A stretch of DNA of 64,000 nucleotides from Zeugodacus cucurbitae (Eukaryota > Arthropoda > Insecta > Diptera > Tephritidae). Shown here one piece after another: positions 35,369 to 45,704 of this stretch. The translations under genes and the position numbers were made by a program. Numbering within the stretch: the stretch's first letter is position 1; each line of letters begins with the position of its first letter. The stretch is from the NCBI RefSeq assembly GCF_028554725.1, contig NC_071671.1:42106001-42170000 (forward strand). Reading direction: 5' to 3'. A model generated the notes under the pieces. That model did no database searches. It had not been told where the DNA came from and saw only the letters and a program-made list of their open reading frames with translations.

Positions 35369-37524
35369 TAGATTGAAGAAGTCGCACGATAGTGAGTCAC
35401 CCTGTCTGAGCCTCGTTTGGTATCGAACGGCTCGGAGAGGTCCTTCCCGATCCTGACGGAGCTTTTGGTGTTGCTCAACGTCAGCTTACATAGCCGTATT
35501 AGTTTTGCAGGGATACCAAATTCAGACATCGCGGCATAAAGGCAGCTCCTTTTCGTGCTATCGAAGGCAGCTTTAAAATCGATAAAAAGATGGTGAGTAT
35601 CGATTCTTCTCTCTCGGGTCTTTTCCAAGATTTGGCGCATGGTGAATATCTGGTCCATTGTGGATTTTCCAGGTCTAAAGCCACACTGATAAGGTCCAAT
35701 CAGTTCGTTGACGGTGGGCTTTAGTCTTTCACACAATACGCTCGACAAAACCTTATATGCGATATTGAGGAGACTTATACCACGGTAGTTGGCGCAGATT
35801 GTGGGGTCTCCCTTCTTATGGATTGGGCAGAGCACACTAAGATTCCAATCGTCAGGCATGCTTTCTTCCGACCATATTCTACAAAGAAGCTGATGCATGC
35901 ACCTTATCAGTTCTTCGCCGCCGTATTTGAATAGCTCGGCCGGTAATCCATCGGCCCCCGCCGCTTTGTTGTTCTTCAAGCGGGTAATTGCTATTCGAAT
36001 TTCTTCATGGTCGGGTAATGGAACATCTATTCCATCGTCATCGATTGGGGAATCGGGTTCGCCATCTCCTGGTGTTGTACTTTCACTGCCATTGAGCAGG
36101 TCGGAGAAGTGTTCCCTCCATAATCCCAGTGTGCTCTGGACATCCGCTACCAGATTACCTTCTCGGTCCCTACATGATAATGCTCCGGTCTTGAAACCTT
36201 CTGTTAATCGCCTCATCTTTTCATAAAATTTTCGAGCATTACCCATGTCGGCCAGCTTTTCAAGCTTTTCATACTCACGCATTTCGGCCTCTTTCTTTTT
36301 ACGTCTGCAAATGCGTCTCGCTTCCCTCTTCAGTTCTCGATATCTATCCCACCCCGAACGTGTTGTGGTCGATCGCAACGTTGCGAGGTAGGCAGTCTGT
36401 TTTCTCTCCACTGCGGAACGACAATTCTCATCGTACCAACTGGTTTTTTGGCGTTGCCGTAGACCAATTGTTTCGGCTGCAGCGGTATGCAATGAGTTTG
36501 AGATGCCGTTCCACAGCTCCCTTATATCGAGATGCTGATGAGTGCTCTCAGAGAGCAGGAGTGCAAGTCGAGTAGAAAATCGTTCGGCTGTCGGTTGTGA
36601 TTGCAGCTTTTCGACGGCGAACCTTCCTTGTGTTTGTTGACGGGCGTTCTTTGCTGCACAGAGGCGAGTGCGTATCTTTGCTGCTACTAGATAATGGTCC
36701 GAGTCAATGTTTGGTCCTCGGAGCGTACGCACGTCTAAAACACTGGAGACATGTCTTCCGTCTATCACAACGTGATCGATTTGGTTGCGCGTGTTTCGAT
36801 CAGGGGACAGCCACGTTGCTTGATGAATTTTTTTATGCTGGAATCTGGTACTACAGACAACCATATTTCGGGCCCCAGCGAAGTCGATCAGCCTCAGGCC
36901 GTTTGGCGATGTTTCGTCATGGAGGCTGAATTTTCCGACTGTTGTGCCAAAGACACCTTCTTTACCCACCCTGGCGTTAAAATCGCCAAGCACGATTTTG
37001 ACATCGTGGCGGGGGCAGCGCTCATAGGTGCGTTCTAGGCGCTCATAGAAAGCGTCTTTGGTCACATCGTCCTTCTCTTCCGTTGGGGCGTGGGCGCAAA
37101 TCAGCGATATGTTGAAGAACCTCGCTTTTATGCGGATTGTGGCTAGACGTTCATCCACCGGGGTGAATGCCAGGACTCGGCGACGGAGTCTCTCTCCCAC
37201 CACAAATCCAACACCAAATTTGCGCTCCTTTATATGGCCGCTGTAGTAGATGTCACAAGGACCCACCTTCTTCCGTCCTTGTCCCGTCCATCGCACTTCT
37301 TGGACGGCGGTGATGTCAGCCTTTAGTTGTATGAGGACATCAACCAGCTGGGCAGAGGCACCTTCCCAATTAAGAGTCCGGACATTCCAGGTGCATGCCC
37401 TCAAATCATGATCCTTAGTACGTTTGCAGGGGTCGTCATCAAAAGGGGGGTTTCTCATCCGAGGCTCGGTGTTTGTTTTCATTGGGGAGATTTTTTTATG
37501 TGGTGGGTCCCAAGCCCTACGCAC
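35353..37524 (-). pseudogene. RTE endonuclease and N-terminal reverse transcriptase frame (copy B)
   Basis: Frame of 723 codons from ATG 37524. The most likely functional start is this Met or a downstream Met (residue 15 or 23). Residues about 43-290 form the endonuclease/exonuclease/phosphatase fold: TWNVRT, QEVRWTGQGRK (catalytic Glu), DFNARVG (Asp/Asn pair), NQIDHVVIDGR and SDHYLV (terminal Asp-His). A basic linker rich in Arg/Lys follows (about 360-440). From about 520 the reverse transcriptase begins with NNKAAGADGLPAELFKYGG, CPIHKKGD, NYRGISLLNIAYKVLS, FRPGKSTMDQIF and FIDFKAAFDS, the first catalytic Asp motif. At about 35410 one base is lost relative to copy C (GGTTTC there, GGCTC here in sense orientation). 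The reading continues out of frame until a stop. The protein would nick target DNA and prime reverse transcription of its own RNA. Confidence 0.93.
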
Positions 37525-37727
37525 AACCGCACAAGCGGGCTTCGCCTTCTCACTTTAGCTCGCCTCCAAACGGATGTCTGTTAGCTACCCAGGGGATACT
37601 TGGTCTAAAACCGGAAGTCGTGAGCTGCTTGAGTCATATGCAAAAGAATCGTTCCTGGCCACTCCCAAGTGAATGGCAATCAGAAACTTTCCTCACTTGC
37701 GTGAACTTCTACATATGACCCCATCCC

Positions 37728-37740
37728 CCAGTATTTAGTT
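37728..37740. repeat. Target-site duplication, right copy, of RTE copy B
   Basis: CCAGTATTTAGTT, identical to 34447-34459. It defines the 5' boundary of the element at 37727. Confidence 0.93.
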
Positions 37741-38421
37741 GGTGAAGCGTATTTTCGTGTGCATTATTATGGAATATTTAAAAGCTTTTAATTGAAAACT
37801 GCTTAACAAAACACATTTTGATTTCTGGTGATAAAGTAAAAATTGTGAATGCGAACTGGAAATGAATCAACAGGAGCTTTTAGGTGAAACAAATAAAATC
37901 AGAAAAGCATTTAAATGGTTCTGATACATCAGTTAGTTGTTTGGTCGAGCTTTTCCTTTACTTGTGCAGTTTACTTATTGTTTTTCGACAATTTGAGGAA
38001 GATTTCTGTTTCAACAATCCTATATGCAGTTGATCTTGATTTTTTTTGAAATTCTTTCAAACCCACGCACGGCGATTTTACATTGTCTTTAGAGGTGTTT
38101 CGTACACTTCATTTGAGGTTAATATTCAAAGCAGATAATTTCTATACTACTCTGTACAGAGTTTGTATTCATATTTTAGACTCGTAACTGTTCAGTTTTT
38201 TTATTTTTCCTTTCCTTTTATTTTTCCCTTTGCGACATCCCAAGGCATTCTAGGTTTAATATTTTTTCAACAAAAATACCTCTACTAACTTAAGCTAGAT
38301 ACAATTTTTGAAGCTGAGTAGTTTTAGATCTTGATTTCTTAAAAAACCTCTCCTGTCTTGTCTTAATAATATGTAACGCGTTATTTGTTTTAGTTGTCCG
38401 TTAATAGAGTAATCTTTAAAT
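37741..38421. other. Spacer between two RTE copies, no gene seen
   Basis: AT-rich sequence with no frame or repeat I can name. Confidence 0.55.
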
Positions 38422-38435
38422 TTATTATTATATAC
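38422..38435. repeat. Target-site duplication, left copy, of RTE copy C
   Basis: TTATTATTATATAC is identical to 39867-39880. The sequence is simple, but its exact position at both ends of the RTE homology makes a true duplication likely. Confidence 0.85.
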
Positions 38436-39866
38436 TTCTTCTTCTTGACTGGCGTAGACACCGCTTACGCGGTTATAGCAGAGTCCAAAACAGCGCGCCA
38501 CGTATCCCTCCTTCTGGCAGTTTGGCGCCAATTGGTTATTCCAAGCGAAGCCAGGTCCCTCTCCACCTGGTCCTTCCATCGGAGTGGGGGTCTCCCTCTT
38601 CCTCTGCTTCCACCAGCGGGTACTGCATCGAATACTTTCAGAGCTGGAGCACCTTCATCCATCGTCTGCGGTATTCACCGTTGCCAATTCTTAAGGGACC
38701 ATAAATCTTCCGCAAAACCTTTCTCTCGAAAACTCCTAGTGCCGTCTCATCGGATGTTGACATCGTCCACGCTTCTGCACCGTAAAGTAGGACGGGAATG
38801 ATGAGAGACTTGCAGAGTTTGGTTTTTGTTCACCGAGAGAGGACTTAATTTTTCAATTGCCTACTTAGTCCAGAGTAGCACCTGTTGGCAAGAGTGATTC
38901 TGCGTTGGATTTCCAGACTGACATTGTTATTGCTGTTAATGCCAGGTAGACGAAATTATCTACAACTTCAAAGTTATGACTGTCAACAGTGACGTGGGAG
39001 CCAAGACGCGAATGCGCTGACTGTTTGTTTGACGACAGGAGATATTTCGTCTTGTCCTCGTTCACCACCAGACCCATACGCTTCGTTTCCTTATCCAGTC
39101 TGGAGAAAGCAGAACTAACGGCGCGGGTGTTGTTTCCAATGATATCGATATCATCGGCGTACGCCAGTAGCTGTACACTCTTATGGAAGATTATACCTTC
39201 TCTGTTTAGCTCTGCAGCTCGTATTATTTTCTCCAGCATCAGGTTAAAGAAATCACACGAGAGTGAGTCACCTTGTCTGAAACCTCGTCTGGTATCGAAC
39301 GGCTTGGAGAGGTCCTTCCCGATCCTGACGGAGCTTTTGGTGTTGCTCAACGTCAGCTTACACAGCCGTATTAGTTTTGCGGGGATACCAAATTCAGACA
39401 TCGCGGCATAAAGGCAGCTCCTTTTCGTGCTGTCGAAAGCAGCTTTAAAGTCGACAAAGAGATGGTGTGTGTCGATCCTATTTTCACGGGTCTTCCCCAA
39501 AATTTGACGCATGGTGAGTATCTGGTCTGTTGTTGATTTTCCAGGTCTAAAGCCACACTGATAAGGTCCAATCAGTTTGTTGACGGTGGGCTTTAGTCTT
39601 TCACACAATACGCTCGACAGAACCTTATACGCGATGTTGAGGAGGCTTATCCCACGGTAATTGGCGCAAACTGTGGGGTCTCCCTTTTTGTGTATTGGGC
39701 AGAGATTCCAATCGTCAGGCATGCTTTCTTCCGACCATATTCTGCAAAGAAGCTGATGCAAGCATCTTATCAGCTCTTCGCCGCCGAATTTGAATAACTT
39801 GGCCGGTAATCCATCGGCACCCGCCGCCTTATTGTTCTTCAAGCGGGTAATTGCAATATTAATTGC
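38436..39866 (-). mobile_element. 5'-truncated RTE-clade retrotransposon (copy C)
   Basis: Right-to-left copy of the 3' 1.43 kb of the RTE. It starts within the reverse transcriptase (homology begins at about 39854, at the GCGGGTAATTGC equivalent) and runs to a GAA-rich 3' tail (CTTCTTCTTC on this strand). A 14-bp target duplication flanks it. It differs from copy B in its tail (GAA repeats instead of TA), in the 3' hairpin (38460-38473, perfect), and in a roughly 130-base deletion near 38658. It therefore represents a second subfamily, shared with copy E. About 12 bases at the 5' junction (AATATTAATTGC) have no match in copy B. Confidence 0.95.
38865..39842 (-). pseudogene. RTE reverse transcriptase fragment (copy C)
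   Basis: A 325-codon frame covering the reverse transcriptase. NNKAAGADGLPAKLFKFGGE opens the domain, CPIHKKGDPTVCANYRGIS follows (three residues shorter than copy B just before it), and FRPGKSTTDQI and FVDFKAAFDS give the first catalytic Asp. TRRGFRQGDSLSC is intact, showing what copy B lost. YADDIDIIGNN (about 39165-39150) carries the active site. The frame goes wrong near 38945, where a short deletion removes the LGTSINN-type segment, and downstream C-terminal sequence is in other frames. The endonuclease is absent because the copy is 5'-truncated, so it cannot mobilise itself. Confidence 0.93.
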
Positions 39867-39880
39867 TTATTATTATATAC
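39867..39880. repeat. Target-site duplication, right copy, of RTE copy C
   Basis: TTATTATTATATAC, identical to 38422-38435. Confidence 0.85.
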
Positions 39881-40077
39881 ACTATTTCAAATTTACTGAC
39901 AGATATCAAAAGTAAAATAGAGTGCATGAGAAGTAATGTTATATATTTTTTCTTGGCTTGTTTTATTTTCGATAAAAAAAAACCATATTTATTTTGCATC
40001 ATCAGATTAACGAACTCAAATGCATTGTTAATTATCTCGCATAATTTCGAAACCACAATCACCAAATTTTGAGTACT

Positions 40078-40205
40078 TTTTTTACTCTCGCAACATGTTG
40101 CACAGACTATAACTGTTTTGTTTACCTAACGGTTCTTTGTGTCACCTAAAACTAAACGAATTAGATATAGGGTCATATTTATGTACCAATATAAAAAGAG
40201 TGACA
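40078..40205 (-). mobile_element. Terminal fragment of a Helentron/DINE-like element
   Basis: TTTTTTACTCTCGCAACATG then TTGCACAGACTATAACTG, CCTAACGGTTCTTTG and AAACTAAACGAATTAGATAT match the hairpin end of the family. The match stops before the (GTCY)n tract. Confidence 0.7.
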
Positions 40206-40329
40206 AGTCGCAGTAGTGTTATTACTTTTTTGTTATTATATAATATTCAAATAACTGAAGCTGCATATATAAATCAAACTAACTTGTCACATTTCCTTTT
40301 AGTACCCCATCACACAGCATGAAAATAAC

Positions 40330-41290
40330 CAAGTAATGAATGACCTTAAAATATCTGAGAGATTCACCTATATATTCGGTGAAAACTTACCCTTAGTCAC
40401 TGAGTTCTTCATGTTCATGGCCTTGAAAAGTCATGGTCCGATTTTGACAATTTTTCAACAATTAATGTCACAGCTCAAATACAGTATTTGTGTAAAGTCT
40501 TATTCCGCTATCCATTGGGTATATATTATAAAGTGAACGAATCACATGTAATTCAGAATTGAGTTATATGGAAGTAGGCGTGCTTGTGTACCGATTCCGT
40601 CCATATTTCATCCGTGTCATCAGGGTGTCAAGAAAGTATTATATAACGAATTAGTTCCTGAGATATGGTTTTTGACCCATAAGTGGGCGAAGCTACGCCC
40701 ATTTCCCATTTTGCAAAAAATCTGAGAGCACAGTCCATCTGCCATTTCTTATGTAAAATTTAGCGTTTCTGACGTTTTCGTTAGTGAGTTAACTCACTTC
40801 TAGTAATTTGCAACCTAATTTTTGTATTGGAGGTGGGCGTGGTTATTATCCGATTTCTTTCAATTTTGAACTGTATAAGGAAATGGCTAAAGGAAATGAT
40901 TGCAGAAAGTTTGGTTTATATAGTTTTTTGGTTTGCAAGATATATACAAAAAACCTATTTGGGGACGGAAAAATACATCCAAATATGCCCCTCCCTAAAG
41001 CGATCCTCTGTACCAAATTTTTTCATAACTTTATTTATGGCTTAGTTATGACACTGTATAGGCTTTCGGTTTTCGCCATTTTGTGGGCGTGGCAATGGTC
41101 CGATTTTGCCCAAAGCGAACCTCCTCAGGGTGCCAAGAAATATGTGTTCCAAGTTTCATTACGATATCTAAATTATTACTCAATTTATCGCTTGCACGGA
41201 CAGATATCCGGATTTCAACTCCACTCGTCATCCTGATCATGTATATATATATATAAACCCATATCTAACTCTTTCATTTCTTGGTGACAC
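40330..41290 (+). mobile_element. Helentron/DINE-like fragment, interior to near right end
   Basis: Begins at the ATATCTGAGAGATTCACC equivalent and runs through ACTGAGTTCTTCATGTTC, AGGTGGGCGTGGTTATTATC, GCAGAAAGTTTGGTTTATAT and GTTCCAAGTTTCATTACGAT to ATCCGGATTTCAACTC and a (TA)n run (41240-41255). The (GTCY)n tract has shrunk to CACGGACAGATATCC. The terminal hairpin is absent, and the fragment lies in opposite orientation to 40078-40205. Confidence 0.8.
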
Positions 41291-41387
41291 CATCAACTAC
41301 AACACTACATTTTACAGAAGAGATGACAGAAAAAATATGAACTCATATTTCTTTAAAATATGGTAAATGGTCGTGGGTTAAAACATC

Positions 41388-41455
41388 TCAGATTTGTATA
41401 ATGATTTTCGTTATTCTAGTGGACTTTATGCCGAATATGTAGGCCGAAGCTTGTC
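41388..41455 (-). mobile_element. Small Helentron/DINE-like scrap
   Basis: ATGATTTTCGTTATTCTAGT then GGACTTTATGCCGAATATGT matches the region near the left end of the family (compare 22925-22965). It stops where the Tc1-like relic begins. Confidence 0.5.
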
Positions 41456-41458
41456 CGG

Positions 41459-41705
41459 TCTGTAGAAACATGGATACAAAGCAAAAAATTGAGGGCTCTG
41501 GAGGGGTCGTCATACTACCCAGACATAAATATTATAGTCTGGGGATGGTTGATTAAAAATGAGAATAGTAAGCAATACACCACCAAAACGGAACTAATCG
41601 ACGACATAAGATTCATTTGGTCAACCATTACACTAGATTTTATTATATGATTCGCTTCCCCATAGAATTTAGGTAGTTCGTGTCAACAAAGGTGGCACAA
41701 CCCAT
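41459..41705 (+). pseudogene. C-terminal relic of a Tc1/Tc3-like transposase
   Basis: One frame from 41459 to the TGA at 41648 reads SVETWIQSKKLRALE, then a YYPDINI segment followed by VWGWLIKNENSKQYTTKTEL and FIWSTITLDFI. This corresponds to the Tc1/Tc3 C-terminal block 'W...SPDLNPIENLWGWLK......Y.....L...I...W..I'. The catalytic Glu of the DDE triad (in PIENLW) is missing through a two-residue loss, so the enzyme would be inactive. Beyond the stop, VVRVNKGGTTHY-like sequence (about 41670-41702, frame-shifted) matches the usual C terminus. N-terminal DNA-binding domains and terminal repeats were not found; the left side is replaced by Helentron-like sequence. Confidence 0.8.
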
Positions 41706-42157
41706 TACTAATTTAAGTTAAAAATATTCGAGTTAAAACGTAATAATGTTAAGTTTGACTTTTCATATGAAATAAACGGAAAAAATTAAGTTAGCGTAGG
41801 GGCGCTATCCTGATGACCCAATTTTCGTTTGCAAATTTTTATACTGTTTTGGTTTTTAATTCATTAAATAGTTATTATGCATCGTATTGTGTCCTTCCTA
41901 GCGTATTTTGAGCAATTTTGTTAAATTATGTTGGAAGAAAACTGCATAGCTCTACTATGGATAATATTTGGCATCAATCATGCAGGCTTGGTGTAGTGTA
42001 AATATACTGATACCGATTCAAGTATATTCAAAGAATTTTCTGTTCTACAAATAAGTCACATAAAAGATGGTGTTCCAATGCTCATTCTTTCGAATTTTGA
42101 AGCATTGCATTATTTACGACTAACATCGTACGATAGACTTATTTCAAAAATATTATT
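41706..42157. other. Spacer, no gene seen
   Basis: AT-rich sequence. It may include the non-coding 3' part of the Tc1-like element, but no terminal repeat is evident. Confidence 0.4.
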
Positions 42158-44156
42158 TTAAGGCAGTAGTCTGCTTTAGAAGCCGAAAAAATGCCTTTTT
42201 AAGCAATTTTTTTTAAAGGGAAGGAAATGATTGCGGTAAACGTAATTTTAAGACGATAGTGTACTATATTTAAGGCTTAAAAACAATATTTATTATTAAA
42301 AAATATTGAAATTTTTTCAAAGTTGTAAGTATTTTTCTGAAGCGCCTTGAGTCTGCACTTGTAAATCGGTGCCGGTGATGGAGGTCGTGCGATGAAACAG
42401 TCGAACCAATTTTTGTTTTAATTTTTATAAGTTTCTTTTCTTTATGAACTAAAACAAGTAAGGAAAGGTTAAGTTCGGGTGCAATCGAACATTTTGTACT
42501 CTCGCAATTTATTGAAGAAACTTACAAACATACAAAATTTACCCATAAATTCGGCATAAAGTTTATGAGGGCTGAGGTAATTATTTCATTTTCACCAGCA
42601 GGGTTCACTATATCCAAGACTATACGCTCACTTAATTTTGCTAAGATATCTCACATATTAACCAATACATATATGCGGAATAAATCCCACCGTATTTTTG
42701 AAAAACCTATAATTAGGTATATGGGAGCTAGGAGATGTTATGACCCGATTTTAATAATTTTTTTAAGAGAAAACTATTAGAAGAAAACAATTTCCTCTGA
42801 ATTATATTAAATTATCTGAGAGTTTTACCCAAATTTTCGGTTAAAATTTATCCTTAGGCGCTGAGTTCAACATGTTCGATATCTGGAGCCTTGAAAAGTT
42901 ATAGTCCGTTTTCGACAATTTTTTCTCAAGTGAAGTCAGATATGATATGTACTATTTGTGTAAAGTTTTAAATAAAAATTAAGTTATATGGGAAGTAGGC
43001 GTGGTTGTGAACCGATTTCACCCATGTCATCAGGGTGTCAAGAAAGTGTTATATATCAAATTTCATTAAAATCTGTAGAGTAGTTCCTGAGATATTATTC
43101 TTGACTCATAGTGGGCGATGCCACGCCCATTTTTCATTTTGTAACAAAATCTGAGTGCAGCTTCCTTCTACTATTATTTCTATGAAATTTAGTGCTTCTG
43201 TCGTTTTTCGTTAGTGAGTTAACCCACTTTTAGTAATTTTCAACCTAACATTTGTATGGGAGGTGGGCGTGGTTATTATCCGATTTCAACTATTTTCATG
43301 GTGTGTGGTGGGGTACGTAAGAGAACCGACTGCAGAAAGTTTGGTTTATATAGCTTTATTGGTTTACTAGTTATATATAAATAACCGCCACGGGGCCACG
43401 CCCACTTCATCAAAATTTGCCACTTCCTAGTGCAATCCCTTTTTCCAACTTTTACGTTTATAACTTTATATATGGCTTAGTTATGACACTTTATGTGTTT
43501 TTGGTTTTCGCCATTTTGCGGGCGTGGCAATGGTCCGATTTCGAAAGCTACCCTCTCACTGCCCCAAGGAACATGTGTTCCAAGTTTCATTAAGATATCT
43601 TAATTTTTACTCAAGTTACAGCTTGCACAGACGGGCACACGGACAGACGGACGGACGGACAGACATCCGGATTTCAAATCTACTCGTCACCCTGATCAGT
43701 TTGGTATATATAACTCTATATCTAACTCGGCTAGTTTTAGGTGTTACAAACAACCGTTATGTGAACAAAACTATTATACCCTCGTAGCAACTTTGTTTCG
43801 AGAGTATAAAAATACCGAAAAAGTTATAAAATTCCAAATTTTTTGTTAAAAAAAAAATTCACTTTTTTAAGAAAAAAAAAATCGACTATAAGTTGCAATA
43901 ATACTTTTGTCCAACTTTTTTAGTTCAAATAGAAGATAATTTAATACTGAAGCTAGACTCGAGAAAACGCGCTTTTAAGGTCTGCCTGAGCGTTCGCACC
44001 TGCTCGACGCTCGGCCACTAAAACTGCTCTAGCTTCGAAATTATGTTGAACTGGCCTCTGGAATTTTAAAGACATTCTTGGATAGTTTTGGAAGAGATTT
44101 AAAACAAAACAAAAAATTCGATTTTTTGAAGCCTGTAAAGCAGACTACTGCCTTAA
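42158..44156. mobile_element. TTAA-flanked inverted-repeat DNA element with a nested insertion
   Basis: The left end reads TTAA then GGCAGTAGTCTGCTTTA (42158-42178). The right end is the exact mirror, with TTAA at 44153-44156. Beyond the perfect 17 bp, GAAGCC and GCTTC-type sequence and an A-rich AAAAAAT continue the inverted repeat to about 30 bp. The TTAA at each side is most simply a target duplication, as in piggyBac-like elements, although the GGCAGT end is not the usual piggyBac terminus. Without the nested Helentron-like copy (42452-43810) the element is about 630 bp with no coding frame, so it is a MITE. The interior has a GC-richer patch (43975-44060). Confidence 0.7.
42452..43810 (+). 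mobile_element. Helentron/DINE-like element, full length, nested in the TTAA element
   Basis: This is the longest copy (1.36 kb). The left end reads AACAAGTAAGGAAAGGTTAA then a hairpin (GTTCG...CGAAC) and GTACTCTCGCAATTTATTG. The right end reads AACCGTTATGTGAACAAAAC, ATTATACCCTCGTAGCAACT and a closing GAGAGTATAAAA. The subterminal TACTCTCGCAA and TTTCGAGAGTATA motifs are inverted relative to each other. The (GTCY)n tract lies at 43628-43666, followed by ATCCGGATTTCAAATC and TATATATAACTC. No helicase or Rep coding sequence is present, so mobility would depend on an autonomous Helentron elsewhere. Confidence 0.88.
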
Positions 44157-45704
44157 GCTTTATTTATTTATCCCAGCAATTTTCTAATCGATTGTCTCCC
44201 TTCAGTTCTTTGTTCCGAAGTCATACAAATCATTATAGAATAATTTTATTTTTCATTACTTTGTGTGACCTAAGTGCCGTACCATTTAACTTAAATTTTG
44301 TTTCTTCGTAAATCTTTGCCTCATATCAGTCTACCGCCCAATCTTCGGACCCTTATATAACTGAAACTCTACCAAAACTTCATTAATAACACGAAAATGA
44401 CAGATTTATTTTTAATGCTCTGTAAACTGCAAACACGCACGATTTAAGGAAAGGCCATTCAAAGCGGCCAAAATGGCTACTTAACAATTACAATAATGAC
44501 AAGCATAACAGTCAACAACAACAACAATAAGAACCAGCGACATTATCATAGCAACAATATAAGTCGTTTATTTATTATTGCGTAAAATTTGCTGACAATA
44601 AGCCACGGCACATAAATCTCTCGACGCAAAAGCGCAAACAAAACAAAATCGCAAGTGATGGAGCCGGCGAGAGAGGGCAGACGCTGGGTTTTTTATTAGC
44701 AACGGCAGGAAGCAGTTAAGCAAGTAACTTTTTAGCAGGCCGTCAACAAAAGCCAAACGCAAAGGTTTAACTATATTTATGGCCATTTCTATGAATAAGG
44801 CACATGCGATTATGCGGCGCTCTATGCGTGAGGTTGTGTGAAAGTGTGTGTGTGTGTGCGTGAGTTTTCTGTCGCCTTCTGAGAAGTGTAAGCGAATATT
44901 AAGAGTGCTTAGCAAACACAAACAAAAAGTGACGCAAAGAAAGTTCCCAAATCCAGCGCAAAGCCTGTTTCGAAAGGTTAGCTGTACATATACACCAAAC
45001 ACACACTTACATACCGCAATTCTATATAGTGTGTATGTAGCATTCTAAAAGGCATATAATAAATTAAAAATAACAGCAATAAAATTTATAATCGTAAATT
45101 TTGTGTGTACGAGCGAAAATGTGGCTACAATGTGTGAAGGTCAAGTGAGGTTGCACTTAAGCTTTGACGCACGCACCGCACGTATTCTTCGTAAGACAAA
45201 GCTTATAGTATATTGAGTGGTAATATTTTTATTTTTTATGGGTTGTATGCCCATGTGAATTACTTAATTTGTTTGGTAAGTACTGCTGACTTTCATAACT
45301 TTTAATTGCCGCACGCTGTTGGAACTCTCAGACAATTCGTGACTTTATTATGTATTTAAGAATGACCTACATGCCTACGAGGGTAGACCTCCTCCTCGGA
45401 TCGAAATGTTTATTTCATAATTCATCCAATTGATGAATATGACCTAATTATCTGAGGTCCCCAAAGTTATTAAGAAACAAAAGTCTGACCTTAAGATCAC
45501 TTTTATACGTTCCGACATTTATAGAATCTAGTCCCATAATAGTTTGTTGATATCCATAAATAGACTCTCAGACATCTCTGAAAGCGAAATGAACTTTTTT
45601 ATGGATGGATCAAAAGGTGTCTCCTTATCCTCTTGTGTTCTGGCTTTGGATATGTGGACCTTAGGTAACCTCGGTAGCCAGTGATTAACGACAAACACCT
45701 GCTT
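44157..45704. other. Non-coding spacer, no gene seen
   Basis: 44380-45060 is less AT-rich and contains a GT run (44844-44858). Frames there are simple-sequence driven. No gene was recognised. Confidence 0.5.

Larger units (their letters stand above)
34460..37727 (-). mobile_element. Full-length RTE-clade non-LTR retrotransposon (copy B)
   Basis: A 3.27-kb element transcribed from right to left. The 5' end is GGGGATGGGGTCATATGTAG at 37727, next to the target duplication. It is followed by a 0.2-kb leader, an apurinic-like endonuclease, a reverse transcriptase, a C-terminal region and a short 3' UTR. The UTR has a small hairpin (34488-34500) and a (TA)n tail (34460-34477). The order endonuclease-RT with a single long frame, no RNase H, and a simple-repeat tail is typical of RTE elements, which often appear in insect annotations as 'craniofacial development protein 2-like'. 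One base is missing at about 35410, breaking the frame. It is the youngest-looking insertion in the window and may be the source type for copies A and D. Confidence 0.96.

Noticed and set aside
35897..37246. Several plus-strand frames of 60-110 codons
   Set aside because: Antisense shadows of the RTE endonuclease and reverse transcriptase.
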